Of a stretch of DNA of 64,000 nucleotides, positions 56,950 to 64,000 are shown piece by piece (within the stretch, counting starts at the first letter, position 1; each line of letters begins with the position of its first letter). This DNA is from Alphaproteobacteria bacterium (lineage in GTDB: Bacteria; Pseudomonadota; Alphaproteobacteria; Rickettsiales; UBA3002), in the NCBI GenBank assembly GCA_017302575.1, contig JAFLDD010000001.1, positions 372,001 to 436,000 of the forward strand. The letters run 5' to 3'. Position numbers and translations under genes: made by a program. A model generated the notes under the pieces. That model made no database searches and was not told the DNA's origin. It was given only the letters and a program-made list of their open reading frames with translations.

Positions 56950-57581
56950 GATTTTTTTCTATTACATGTGCCGCCTTGTTGATGAGCAGTAGTGCTTTTG
57001 CGCAGGCCTATAAACCTGTCTGCGTTCCGACCCATCTTCTGCCACCAGCAAATTACCCAGGCGCAGAGGCGATTCCGCCAGGTAATAATTTAGTCATGCC
57101 TGCTGGTAAGTCGATCGAAGCGGAGGGGCAAAAATTGATTTTGACGGGGCGCGTGCTTGATAATCATTGTATGCCTATCAAGGATGCGACGATAGAAATA
57201 TGGCAGGCAAATCCTTTTGGCCGCTATGTGCTTGCAACGCGTGCAGACCTTATGACGCCAGCGCCAACATTTGCAGGGGCGGGGCGGGGCTATACCAGCA
57301 ATATGGGTGAATTTATTTTTACCACGCTGTTTCCCTCAGGCGTTGAAAAGCGCGCACCCTTCATTGGTGTAAGGGTAAAGGCACATGATATGAAGCCATT
57401 CACCACGCAGATTTTCTTTGCCAATGATGGGCGCAATACAACGGATCCTGTGTATGCAAAGCTGAAGGGTGATGCTGCGCGTACCGTAACCATTTCCATG
57501 CGCCCGCTTAGTGGCGTCAATGGCTACATCGGAACGATTGATATCGTGCTGCCTGAAAAAGCGAAGTACGTAAGCTATTAA
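56946..57581 (+). CDS. Exported intradiol-dioxygenase-like protein, iron site incomplete
   Basis: This 211-residue protein has a signal peptide (1-19, cleavage after AFA). It shows the protocatechuate/intradiol dioxygenase beta fold: LTGRVLDNHCMPIKDATIEIWQANPFGRY (about 66-94), GRGYTSNMGEF and TTQIFFAND. Tyrosines Y94 and Y116 sit where the iron-ligand tyrosines are expected. The HxH ligand pair expected in the following PxHIHF segment reads F139-I140-G141, so iron binding and ring cleavage are doubtful. It is coupled to elbB (ATGA) and convergent with fumC. It may be a structural or binding relative. Confidence 0.8.
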   Translation: MRFFSITCAALLMSSSAFAQAYKPVCVPTHLLPPANYPGAEAIPPGNNLVMPAGKSIEAEGQKLILTGRVLDNHCMPIKDATIEIWQANPFGRYVLATRADLMTPAPTFAGAGRGYTSNMGEFIFTTLFPSGVEKRAPFIGVRVKAHDMKPFTTQIFFANDGRNTTDPVYAKLKGDAARTVTISMRPLSGVNGYIGTIDIVLPEKAKYVSY

Positions 57582-57582
57582 T

Positions 57583-58995
57583 CTATTTTGGCGCGATCAT
57601 ATCTTCAGGCCGCACCCATTTATCGAAGTCTGCTTCACTGAGTAATCCCAGTTCCATTGCGGCTTGTTTCAGGGTTTTGCCTTCTTTATGCGCCTTTTTA
57701 GCGGCTTTGGCGGCGTTGTCGTAACCGATATGTGGGTTGAGCGATGTCACCAACATCAGCGATTCGTTGAGTAACTGTTGAATACGTGCTTCGTTTGCTT
57801 CGATGCCCACGACGCAATTATCCGCAAAGCTATTGCACGCATCCGCAATCAATTTAATGGATTGCAGCACGTTGTAGATGATGACGGGTTTGAATACGTT
57901 GAGTTCAAAGTGGCCATTCGAGCCCGCGATGGTGACGGTGGTATGATTACCCATCACTTGCGCGCAAACCATGGTCATTGCTTCAGATTGGGTAGGGTTC
58001 ACTTTGCCAGGCATAATCGAGCTGCCGGGTTCGTTTTCAGGTAACGAAATCTCGCTGATACCGCAACGTGGGCCTGAGCCAAGCAGGCGGATATCATTGG
58101 CGATTTTCATGAGTGATACGGCGATAGTGTTCAATGCGCCAGATAGCTCAACCAAAGCATCATGTGCAGCAAGTGCTTCAAATTTATTTGGTGCAGTGAC
58201 GAATGGCAGCTTGGTGATTGCGGCAACTTCTTTGGCAAACGCTGTATCAAAACCTATTTTTGCATTCAGGCCAGTGCCAACGGCAGTGCCGCCCTGCGCT
58301 AATTGATACAAGCGTGGTAGAGTGTTTTTTACACGTTCAATGCTGTATTCGAGCTGTGTGGCGTAGCCTGAGAATTCTTGACCTAAGGTCAAAGGCGTTG
58401 CGTCCATCATGTGCGTGCGGCCGATCTTTACAATTTTCTCGAAGGCTTTCGATTTCTTGGCAAGCGCTTGATGCAAATGCGTCAGCGCGGGAATCAGTGC
58501 GTGGTGCACTTGCTCGACGGCGGCGATATGCATCGCGGTTGGGAAGGAGTCGTTCGAGCTTTGCCCCATATTCACGTGGTCGTTTGGGTGAACTGGTTTT
58601 TTCGAGCCCATTACACCACCTAGAATCTCAATAGCGCGATTGCTCACCACTTCATTGATATTCATGTTGGTTTGCGTGCCCGAGCCCGTTTGCCATACTA
58701 CGAGGGGGAAATGGTCGTTGAGTTTGCCTTCCATCACTTCGCTAGCGGCGGTGATCATCGCTTCACCGATTTTCTTATCAAGCCCAGCGATTTGCATATT
58801 CACTTTTGCGGCGGCGTATTTCAAAACGCCTAGTGCGCGGATGAGTGGCTTTGGCATCGTTTCGCCGCCGATTTTGAAATTCATCAGCGAGCGCGCAGTC
58901 TGCGCACCCCAATATTTGTTGTTAGGAACGGCGATTTCGCCAAAACTATCCGTTTCCATGCGGGTTGCGGTATTGAGTTTTTCTGCTGCGGACAT
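57583..58995 (-). CDS. fumC: Class II fumarate hydratase
   Basis: This enzyme interconverts fumarate and malate in the TCA cycle without an iron-sulfur cluster. The 470-residue protein has [21 protein letters not shown] near the start, the [13 protein letters not shown] segment, [20 protein letters not shown], and the superfamily signature [11 protein letters not shown] with the catalytic Ser loop. ATG 58995 has GGAG 7 nt upstream; the frame runs on to 59070 without support. It is divergent from the gene at 59035 with only 39 nt between. Confidence 0.97.
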   Translation of the reverse strand: MSAAEKLNTATRMETDSFGEIAVPNNKYWGAQTARSLMNFKIGGETMPKPLIRALGVLKYAAAKVNMQIAGLDKKIGEAMITAASEVMEGKLNDHFPLVVWQTGSGTQTNMNINEVVSNRAIEILGGVMGSKKPVHPNDHVNMGQSSNDSFPTAMHIAAVEQVHHALIPALTHLHQALAKKSKAFEKIVKIGRTHMMDATPLTLGQEFSGYATQLEYSIERVKNTLPRLYQLAQGGTAVGTGLNAKIGFDTAFAKEVAAITKLPFVTAPNKFEALAAHDALVELSGALNTIAVSLMKIANDIRLLGSGPRCGISEISLPENEPGSSIMPGKVNPTQSEAMTMVCAQVMGNHTTVTIAGSNGHFELNVFKPVIIYNVLQSIKLIADACNSFADNCVVGIEANEARIQQLLNESLMLVTSLNPHIGYDNAAKAAKKAHKEGKTLKQAAMELGLLSEADFDKWVRPEDMIAPK

Positions 58996-59034
58996 TATGC
59001 TCTCCCTTGTTTTACGCATACATAAACGGAAATC

Positions 59035-59652
59035 ATGAAAGCTCAAGATTGGAATAAGGCAAAAGCGCATTTACGCACAGTTTGTCCGACGATGCGGCGG
59101 ATTATCGACAATCATCCCGAAGGGAAGCTCACCGCGCGGCCTGATGGCTTCTATACGTTGTTACGTGCGATTGTTGGGCAGCAAATTTCAGTCAAGGCGG
59201 CGGATTCCATCTGGAAGCGCCTTGAGGCAAAAGTGAAGCCCCTAAGCCCAGAAAAGCTTGCAAAAACGCGTATATCGACGTTGCATTCGATTGGTCTGTC
59301 GGAGCAAAAAGCCCATTATGCAAAGAATGTTGCGGCGTTTTATCTCAAGCACCCACGCCATGCGGATGGCTGGAGTGAGCATGAGGACGATGCCATCATA
59401 AAGCAGCTTACTGAAATCAAGGGGATTGGTCGGTGGACGGCAGAAATGTTCCTTATGTTTCATACAGTTAGGCCTGATGTGCTGCCCTTAGGCGACTTGG
59501 GGTTGCTGAAGGCCATTGACCTGCATTACCCCACCAAACGCCCGCGTAAAAAGGCGCATTATGAGCAAGTTGCTGAAGCGTGGAAGCCTTATCGCACGGT
59601 GGCGACATGGTATCTCTGGCGCTCCCTCGACCCCGTGCCAGTGGCCTATTAA
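59035..59652 (+). CDS. DNA-3-methyladenine glycosylase (AlkA-type, HhH-GPD)
   Basis: This base-excision glycosylase removes alkylated purines. The 205-residue protein has [20 protein letters not shown], the helix-hairpin-helix [15 protein letters not shown] (about 128-142), and the catalytic aspartate D154 in [12 protein letters not shown]. It lacks both the N-terminal Ada-like region of E. coli AlkA and the four-cysteine cluster of the EndoIII branch. Start ATG 59035. Confidence 0.9.
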   Translation: MKAQDWNKAKAHLRTVCPTMRRIIDNHPEGKLTARPDGFYTLLRAIVGQQISVKAADSIWKRLEAKVKPLSPEKLAKTRISTLHSIGLSEQKAHYAKNVAAFYLKHPRHADGWSEHEDDAIIKQLTEIKGIGRWTAEMFLMFHTVRPDVLPLGDLGLLKAIDLHYPTKRPRKKAHYEQVAEAWKPYRTVATWYLWRSLDPVPVAY

Positions 59653-59682
59653 GCCCTAGTATTCTTCTATATTTTTCCAAGG

Positions 59683-59716
59683 CTGTCATCAAACTGTCAT
59701 ATGGAAATGGTAGTTT
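59683..59716 (+). promoter_or_regulatory. Near-perfect Pho box with -10 element
   Basis: CTGTCAT (59683-59689), CAAA, CTGTCAT (59694-59700) is the classic PhoB-binding layout: two identical 7-mers with an 11-bp step. TAGTTT (59711-59716) lies 10 nt beyond, the spacing known from E. coli Pho promoters, and the Pho box replaces the -35. Transcription would start close to ATG 59723, which has no Shine-Dalgarno sequence, so the message may be leaderless. Confidence 0.7.
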
Positions 59717-59722
59717 TGGGAT

Positions 59723-60892
59723 ATGGAAGATGAAGAAGTAGAAACAACGAGTGTGTCTTCGACCGAAGCAAGGATTTGGGTAGAGACGCTTGCTGCATTG
59801 GTAGGAGATGACCCATCAGCTACGGCTGATCGTCTTGTGCCAGAAGGTGGCGATTTACCTAACATTGCTGCTGTCCTAAGTTATGCAAGTGAGCATCGCA
59901 GCGTAATTGCGCAGCGCCTTCGTCCAGAGAATATTGGCCAGTTATCGGCCACACAACGTGCAGCGTTAGAGCGCTTTCTTGAGTATCTCGAGTACGTAGA
60001 GGATTTAAGTGCTGAACAAGCCGTTCGTGATGAACAATTGCGCCGCGCATTGACTGAGTACAATGAAGACTTTGATGGCGACCCTGTTGGCAATTTTATA
60101 CAAGAATTTATCTTGTTTTTTGCGCGGCTTTTTGGATTGGAAGATAAAGCAAGAGGCTTGTTTGATGTTGCTGAACCAGCACCAGAATCTGCGCCATTTA
60201 CTCCAGCCCCAAGATTTGACGCGACGGCCATTTTAGGAGAGCAAAATAGCATTCCTCGCGGAGGTGTTGATGGTCACTATCGCCTCATGACTGTTGCTCG
60301 CAATTCTGGGGCAGGCATATTATCGGCCGAGATGGTGCTTGTTGCGCCAGATGGAAGTGTTGCTGCACGTTATGATATGCGTAGCGGTGGTGCTGGTAGA
60401 GGATCATTGCCTGGATTAGACGATGTTGATGCGTCTCGCGCGGACAGTCCGGTGACCGCTGAATACAGAATCAACTGGAATGATGTTCGCATCAATCGCC
60501 GTGAGCGCGCAATGCGCTATAGTGACGGAACCCTTGGATATTCGTTTACGCTTGAAAATTCTTCAAATATTGCCGCTATTGGCGGCGCTGGCAGGAATTA
60601 CTTCAGAATTCATCCTCAAGGCACAGGCGGTGCTGGAACTGCTGGATGCCTTGAATTTTCTGATGATGCGGCAGCACGCCATTTCTATCAAATGATGATG
60701 TCTCTACCAGAAAATCAACGTCCTCAAAGTTTAGAAGTGCTAAATGCGCGCAATCTTGAACCAGCAACTAGCCGTATGGCATTTGCTCAGGTAGATGGCA
60801 TTGACGATATTGGTGGCCCTAATCTTTCTTCTTTGACAGCTGCTGCTGCAAGCTTGGTTAGAACTTTGAGTCCTATCTCTGCTTTGGGCTAA
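59723..60892 (+). CDS. Putative L,D-transpeptidase-like protein, cytosolic start
   Basis: This 389-residue protein has no signal peptide. Residues 1-145 are acidic and mostly helical, with a hydrophobic patch FIQEFILFFARLFGL (125-139), followed by a Pro/Ala linker (150-165). The C-terminal region (about 170-345) has SGGAGRGSLPG (221-231), FRIHPQG with H297 and GTAGCLEF with C309. This His...GTxGC pattern resembles the catalytic site of YkuD/Tlde1-type L,D-transpeptidases; the assignment rests on motifs read by eye. It is preceded by a near-perfect Pho box and lies between a glycosylase gene and purB. Confidence 0.6.
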   Translation: MEDEEVETTSVSSTEARIWVETLAALVGDDPSATADRLVPEGGDLPNIAAVLSYASEHRSVIAQRLRPENIGQLSATQRAALERFLEYLEYVEDLSAEQAVRDEQLRRALTEYNEDFDGDPVGNFIQEFILFFARLFGLEDKARGLFDVAEPAPESAPFTPAPRFDATAILGEQNSIPRGGVDGHYRLMTVARNSGAGILSAEMVLVAPDGSVAARYDMRSGGAGRGSLPGLDDVDASRADSPVTAEYRINWNDVRINRRERAMRYSDGTLGYSFTLENSSNIAAIGGAGRNYFRIHPQGTGGAGTAGCLEFSDDAAARHFYQMMMSLPENQRPQSLEVLNARNLEPATSRMAFAQVDGIDDIGGPNLSSLTAAAASLVRTLSPISALG

Positions 60893-60951
60893 TCCCCCCT
60901 TGTTCCCAACGATTTTTGCGCTATGGTATTGGCCTTCATAAAGGAAACGCC

Positions 60952-62271
60952 ATGATACCACGCTATTCACGCCCTGAGATGGTCGCTATTTGGGACCCTT
61001 CTACGAAATTTCAAATCTGGTTCGATATTGAAGCCCATGCGGCGGATGCAATGGCCGAGCTGGGTGTGATTCCCAAAGCGGCTGCTAAAAAAATCTGGGC
61101 GAAAGCACCCAAGAAATATGATGCGAAAGCAATTGCGCGTATTGATGCGATTGAAGCCGTCACCAAGCACGACGTGATTGCATTCCTCACCTATGTTTCC
61201 GAACAAGTGGGCGAGGAGGCGCGTTTCCTGCACCAAGGTATGACGAGCTCCGATGTGCTTGATACCTGCTTCTCTGTTCAACTGACACGCGCGAGTGATG
61301 TGCTGCTTGCGGGATTGGATAGAGTGTTGGCCGCACTTAAAAAGCGTGCGTATGAAACCAAGAACCTTCCCGCAATGGGGCGTAGCCACGGCATTCATGC
61401 CGAGCCTGTGACCATGGGGCTAAAATTTGCACGCTTCTATGCAGAGTTTGAGCGTAATAAAAAGCGCCTTCTTGCGGCGCGTGATGAAGTCGCTGTGTGT
61501 GCAATTTCTGGCGCGGTGGGCACTTTCGCTAACATCAACCCTAAGGTGGAAGCGCATGTGGCGAAAAAGCTTGGATTGAAGGTGGAGCCAATTTCAACGC
61601 AGGTGATTCCGCGTGATCGCTATGCTGCTTACTTTGCTACGCTTGGCGTTATTGCGTCCTCGATTGAGAATATTGCCACTGAAGTGCGCCACTTGCAGCG
61701 CACTGAGGTGCTGGAGGCTGAAGAGTTCTTCAGCAAAGGCCAAAAGGGTTCGTCGGCCATGCCGCACAAACGCAACCCTGTGCTCTCGGAAAACCTCTGC
61801 GGTCTCGCGCGCATCGTGCGTATGTCCGTCATTCCCGCGATGGAGAATGTCGCGCTGTGGCATGAGCGTGATATTTCGCATTCGTCGGTGGAGCGTATGA
61901 TCGGGCCCGATGCGACCGTGACGTTGGATTTTGCGTTACATCGCCTTGCAGGTCTTGTGGAAAACTTAGTGGTTTATTCTGAACGTCTATCCAAGAATCT
62001 TAATCAAATGGGCGGATTGGTTTTCTCTCAACGCGTTCTACTTGCGCTTACCCAAAAGGGTGTTAGTCGCGAAAATTCCTATACGCTTGTTCAGCGTAAT
62101 GCCATGAAGGTATGGGAGCATGGGAAGGATTTTCTGACCGAGCTCAATGCCGATAAGGACGTGCGCAAGGCGCTTTCTGCTAAAGATCTCGAATCGCTAT
62201 TCGATATTAAATATCACACTAAACACGTGGACGAAATTTTTTCACGGGTGTTTGGCCGAGCGAAGCGTTGA
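60952..62271 (+). CDS. purB: Adenylosuccinate lyase
   Basis: This enzyme acts twice in purine synthesis, cleaving SAICAR and adenylosuccinate. The 439-residue protein has EAVTKHDVIAFLT, GMTSSDVLDTC, RSHGIHAEPVTMG with a catalytic His, and the signature KGSSAMPHKRNP. ATG 60952 has AAGGAAA about 6 nt upstream; the frame is open to 60916. Its last 53 nt overlap the convergent transporter gene at 62219. Confidence 0.96.
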   Translation: MIPRYSRPEMVAIWDPSTKFQIWFDIEAHAADAMAELGVIPKAAAKKIWAKAPKKYDAKAIARIDAIEAVTKHDVIAFLTYVSEQVGEEARFLHQGMTSSDVLDTCFSVQLTRASDVLLAGLDRVLAALKKRAYETKNLPAMGRSHGIHAEPVTMGLKFARFYAEFERNKKRLLAARDEVAVCAISGAVGTFANINPKVEAHVAKKLGLKVEPISTQVIPRDRYAAYFATLGVIASSIENIATEVRHLQRTEVLEAEEFFSKGQKGSSAMPHKRNPVLSENLCGLARIVRMSVIPAMENVALWHERDISHSSVERMIGPDATVTLDFALHRLAGLVENLVVYSERLSKNLNQMGGLVFSQRVLLALTQKGVSRENSYTLVQRNAMKVWEHGKDFLTELNADKDVRKALSAKDLESLFDIKYHTKHVDEIFSRVFGRAKR

Positions 62272-62806
62272 TCACGGCTTCTTTCTTTTCGTTATAGCGA
62301 ACGATTCGATACACGATGTAGGCACCAAACATTTTGCTGGCGATGGATGTCAGCATAGTGCTGTAGCTGAAGATGCCGGGCACCACCATATTTGCGCCCA
62401 TTAGGAATACAGCCGTATCAACGGGTGCGGAAACCGCGCTGGAAATCAGTACGCGTGTGGAAAATTTACGCTTGGTGAAATTATACACGCACCAGTCAAC
62501 AAACTCACTGATAGCGAAGGCGAGGCCGCTATAAATGGCGATTTCAGGGCCTGCCATTTTGTAAGAGATAATCACGCCGATGATGAGTGGTATGAATACC
62601 AAATTGCCGATATCGCGTTGCACGAAGTCGCGGAATACTAATACCAAGCCCGTCACTACCGCGAATGGCGCCCATTGCCCGCCATCAGGCATGGGGATGG
62701 TTGGGACATGCGCAAACGACCAGTTGACGATAGGGATAATCGCCACGTACACATAGGCCCAAGGCGAGCGCAGTATTTTTTTGAGGGTGCGTAAAATGAC
62801 GTTCAT
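62219..62806 (-). CDS. Queuosine precursor transporter family (VUT/YhhQ-like) membrane protein
   Basis: This 195-residue integral membrane protein has about six helices. The segment TGLVLVFRDFVQRDIG, the YSGLAFAISEFVDWCVYNFTK helix and the SAVSAPVDTAVFLMGA segment match the VUT_1 (DUF165) family, which imports 7-deazaguanine precursors in known members. Start ATG 62806 is the first plausible one for the fold; the frame is open to 62986. The start overlaps that of the opposite-strand HIT gene by 11 nt, and its 3' end overlaps purB by 53 nt. Confidence 0.82.
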   Translation of the reverse strand: MNVILRTLKKILRSPWAYVYVAIIPIVNWSFAHVPTIPMPDGGQWAPFAVVTGLVLVFRDFVQRDIGNLVFIPLIIGVIISYKMAGPEIAIYSGLAFAISEFVDWCVYNFTKRKFSTRVLISSAVSAPVDTAVFLMGANMVVPGIFSYSTMLTSIASKMFGAYIVYRIVRYNEKKEAVINASLGQTPVKKFRPRV

Positions 62807-63212
62807 ATTGGACCGCAGGCTAGAATCAGATTCATTACGTGTCACGCAACTTTCGCTTTGTGAGGTGCGTTTGATGAACAACAAAATGTTTCCGTGGCTT
62901 TTACTCATCCCTAAACGGGAAAATGTAAGTGAATGGATTGATTTAAGCCGCGAGGACCAGCACCAGCTTTCCGATGAGATCGCCATTGTCTCGCACCTAT
63001 TTCAGGCTTTGGTGACGCCCGATAAGCTTAATATTGCGGCGCTTGGTAACCAAGTTCCGCAGCTTCATGTGCACCTTATTGCCCGCTATAAGGGCGACAA
63101 AGCATGGCCAAACCCTGTGTGGGGGGCAGCTAGTGAGCCTTACAGCGAGGAAGAATCGCGCCGTTTTATCTATGATCTAAAAACCGCTATCGACAGTGTT
63201 CAGGCGGCTTGA
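62796..63212 (+). CDS. HIT domain protein
   Basis: This histidine-triad-fold protein likely hydrolyses or transfers nucleotides; the substrate is unknown. The 138-residue protein has the N-terminal LSLCEVRLMNNKMFPWLLLIPKRE and the triad QLHVHLIAR (H91, H93, with Ile in the third position), then AWPNPVWG. This alphaproteobacterial HIT subgroup is recognised from those segments. ATG 62796 is preferred to 62781 by the family N-terminus. It is head-to-head with the transporter gene, the two start codons lying within 11 nt. Confidence 0.85.
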   Translation: MTFILDRRLESDSLRVTQLSLCEVRLMNNKMFPWLLLIPKRENVSEWIDLSREDQHQLSDEIAIVSHLFQALVTPDKLNIAALGNQVPQLHVHLIARYKGDKAWPNPVWGAASEPYSEEESRRFIYDLKTAIDSVQAA

Positions 63213-63255
63213 CAGCCGAAAAGAAATGGTTAGTGTCGCGCCCTCACGTGAGTGT

Positions 63256-63330
63256 GGCTCGGTAGCTCAGTGGTAGAGCAGGGGAATCATAATCCCTTGG
63301 TCGGGTGTTCAAATCACCCTCGAGCCACCA
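63256..63330 (+). tRNA. tRNA-Met(CAT), elongator
   Basis: The sequence folds as a full cloverleaf: acceptor GGCTCGG with TCGAGCC (the last pair G-T), D stem GCTC/GAGC, anticodon stem GGGGA/TCCCT with loop ATCATAA (anticodon CAT), T stem GGGTG/CACCC with TTCAAAT, and encoded ACCA. A normal first acceptor pair excludes the initiator. The loop context favours elongator Met over tRNA-Ile2, which also has a CAT anticodon. Confidence 0.95.
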
Positions 63331-63384
63331 ACATTGCATCCTCCCCGATTTTATCTATATTGCCTCCAGCACAGGAGAGGCTTC

Positions 63385-64000
63385 ATGACAAACAAAACAG
63401 CTATCGTTACGGGTTCCACGTCTGGCATTGGTTTGGGCATTGCCCATGCGCTTGCAGGTGCTGGCTATAATATCGTGTTCAATGGTTTCGGCGATAAAGC
63501 AGAAATCACCAAGTTGGTGCAGGACACCGCAACGAAGTATGGCGTGAAGACCGATTATTCTGCCGCAGATATGAGTAAGCCTGCAGAGATTGCGGCTATG
63601 GTAACGGACGCTGAAAAGAAATTCGGTTCAGTGGATGTGCTGGTCAATAATGCGGGCATTCAGCATACCGCGCCTGTTGAGGAATTCCCCACCGAGAAGT
63701 GGGATGCCATTATCGCCATTAATTTGAGTGCAGCATTTCATGCAACCAAGGCGGCGCTGCCGGGCATGAAGGCGCGCAAATGGGGTCGAATCATCAACAT
63801 CGCCTCGGCGCATGGATTGGTGGCTTCAGCGAATAAAGCGGCGTATGTCGCGGCAAAGCACGGGATTGTTGGCCTCACCAAAGTCGTGGCGCTTGAGAAC
63901 GCACAGATCGGCATTACTTGCAACGCGATTTGCCCTGGTTGGGTGCTCACGCCACTCGTGCAAAAGCAAATCGAAGATAAAGCGAAAGCTAATAACTGCA
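63385..64000 (+). CDS. bdhA: 3-hydroxybutyrate dehydrogenase (partial, runs off the right edge)
   Basis: This short-chain dehydrogenase interconverts 3-hydroxybutyrate and acetoacetate, a step in polyhydroxybutyrate and ketone use. The 205 residues visible have the NAD site TGSTSGIG (9-16), NNAGIQH, and the catalytic N113, S141, Y154 and K158 in YVAAKHG. The run IQHTAPVEEFPTEKWDAI is characteristic of this enzyme. GGAG at about 63374-63377 precedes ATG 63385 by about 7 nt. The last 50-odd residues lie outside the window. Confidence 0.93.
   Translation, partial: MTNKTAIVTGSTSGIGLGIAHALAGAGYNIVFNGFGDKAEITKLVQDTATKYGVKTDYSAADMSKPAEIAAMVTDAEKKFGSVDVLVNNAGIQHTAPVEEFPTEKWDAIIAINLSAAFHATKAALPGMKARKWGRIINIASAHGLVASANKAAYVAAKHGIVGLTKVVALENAQIGITCNAICPGWVLTPLVQKQIEDKAKANNC

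Noticed and set aside
63252-63470. Plus-strand ORF of 72 codons
   Set aside because: It overlaps the tRNA-Met gene and the start of bdhA in another frame, and its translation is random-looking.
1-64000. Mobile elements, CRISPR arrays, prophage
   Set aside because: No transposase, integrase or phage structural gene and no regularly spaced repeats were seen; the nuoG-start duplication is the only clear repeat.

Overview
The window is a dense stretch of an alphaproteobacterial chromosome. This rests on gene order and gene content: a nuoG-to-nuoN operon running into birA, coaX and an RNase J gene; proS-lolC-lolD-dnaE; and the classic rpsB/tsf/pyrH/frr/uppS/cdsA/dxr/rseP/bamA/skp/lpxD/fabZ/lpxA/lpxI/lpxB block, which uses LpxI rather than LpxH. 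Envelope and respiration genes indicate a Gram-negative aerobe. The genus cannot be fixed from the sequence. No insertion sequence, CRISPR array, rRNA or origin was seen; the one RNA gene is a tRNA-Met(CAT). No gene-free gap exceeds 300 bases.

Layout: 1-10410 holds the complex I operon (nuoG, H, I, J, K, L, M, N), preceded by two small foreign-looking genes, each introduced by a duplicated, truncated copy of the start of nuoG. 10400-13613 is birA-coaX-rnj, translationally coupled. 13610-15732 is accessory: a glycine-zipper membrane protein, DUF1467 and two exported proteins. 15809-22503 is proS-lolC-lolD-dnaE. 22484-27438 is a folate cluster (pabB, pabC, folB, a folK-folP fusion, folC). 27466-37361 carries a PAS protein, a hypothetical protein, parE, mfd, sdhE, a PAS/degenerate-GGDEF protein and recG. 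37348-52354 is the leftward lipid A / outer-membrane biogenesis / translation block. 52643-56219 has two large unrecognised proteins. 56272-64000 has elbB, an exported intradiol-dioxygenase-like protein lacking two iron ligands, fumC, an AlkA-type glycosylase, a putative L,D-transpeptidase-like protein, purB, a queuosine-precursor-transporter-like protein, a HIT protein, tRNA-Met and the start of 3-hydroxybutyrate dehydrogenase.

The most interesting signal is a dispersed candidate regulon. Five unrecognised or accessory genes (starting at 14530 on the minus strand, and at 49844, 52643, 54195 and 59723 on the plus strand) each have, just upstream, a direct repeat of TCAT/TCAC half-sites spaced exactly 11 bp. 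This matches the binding site of PhoB/OmpR-family response regulators. The site at 59683-59700 is an essentially perfect Pho box followed at 10 nt by a -10 element. Three others place the second half-site exactly 22 nt before a similar -10 element. These genes sit at the joints of otherwise conserved housekeeping operons (for example, one splits tsf from pyrH), so they look like separately acquired genes under one control. A second unusual feature is the repeated nuoG start at the left edge. A third is a structured 5' leader on rpsB plus a strong hairpin between rpsB and tsf.
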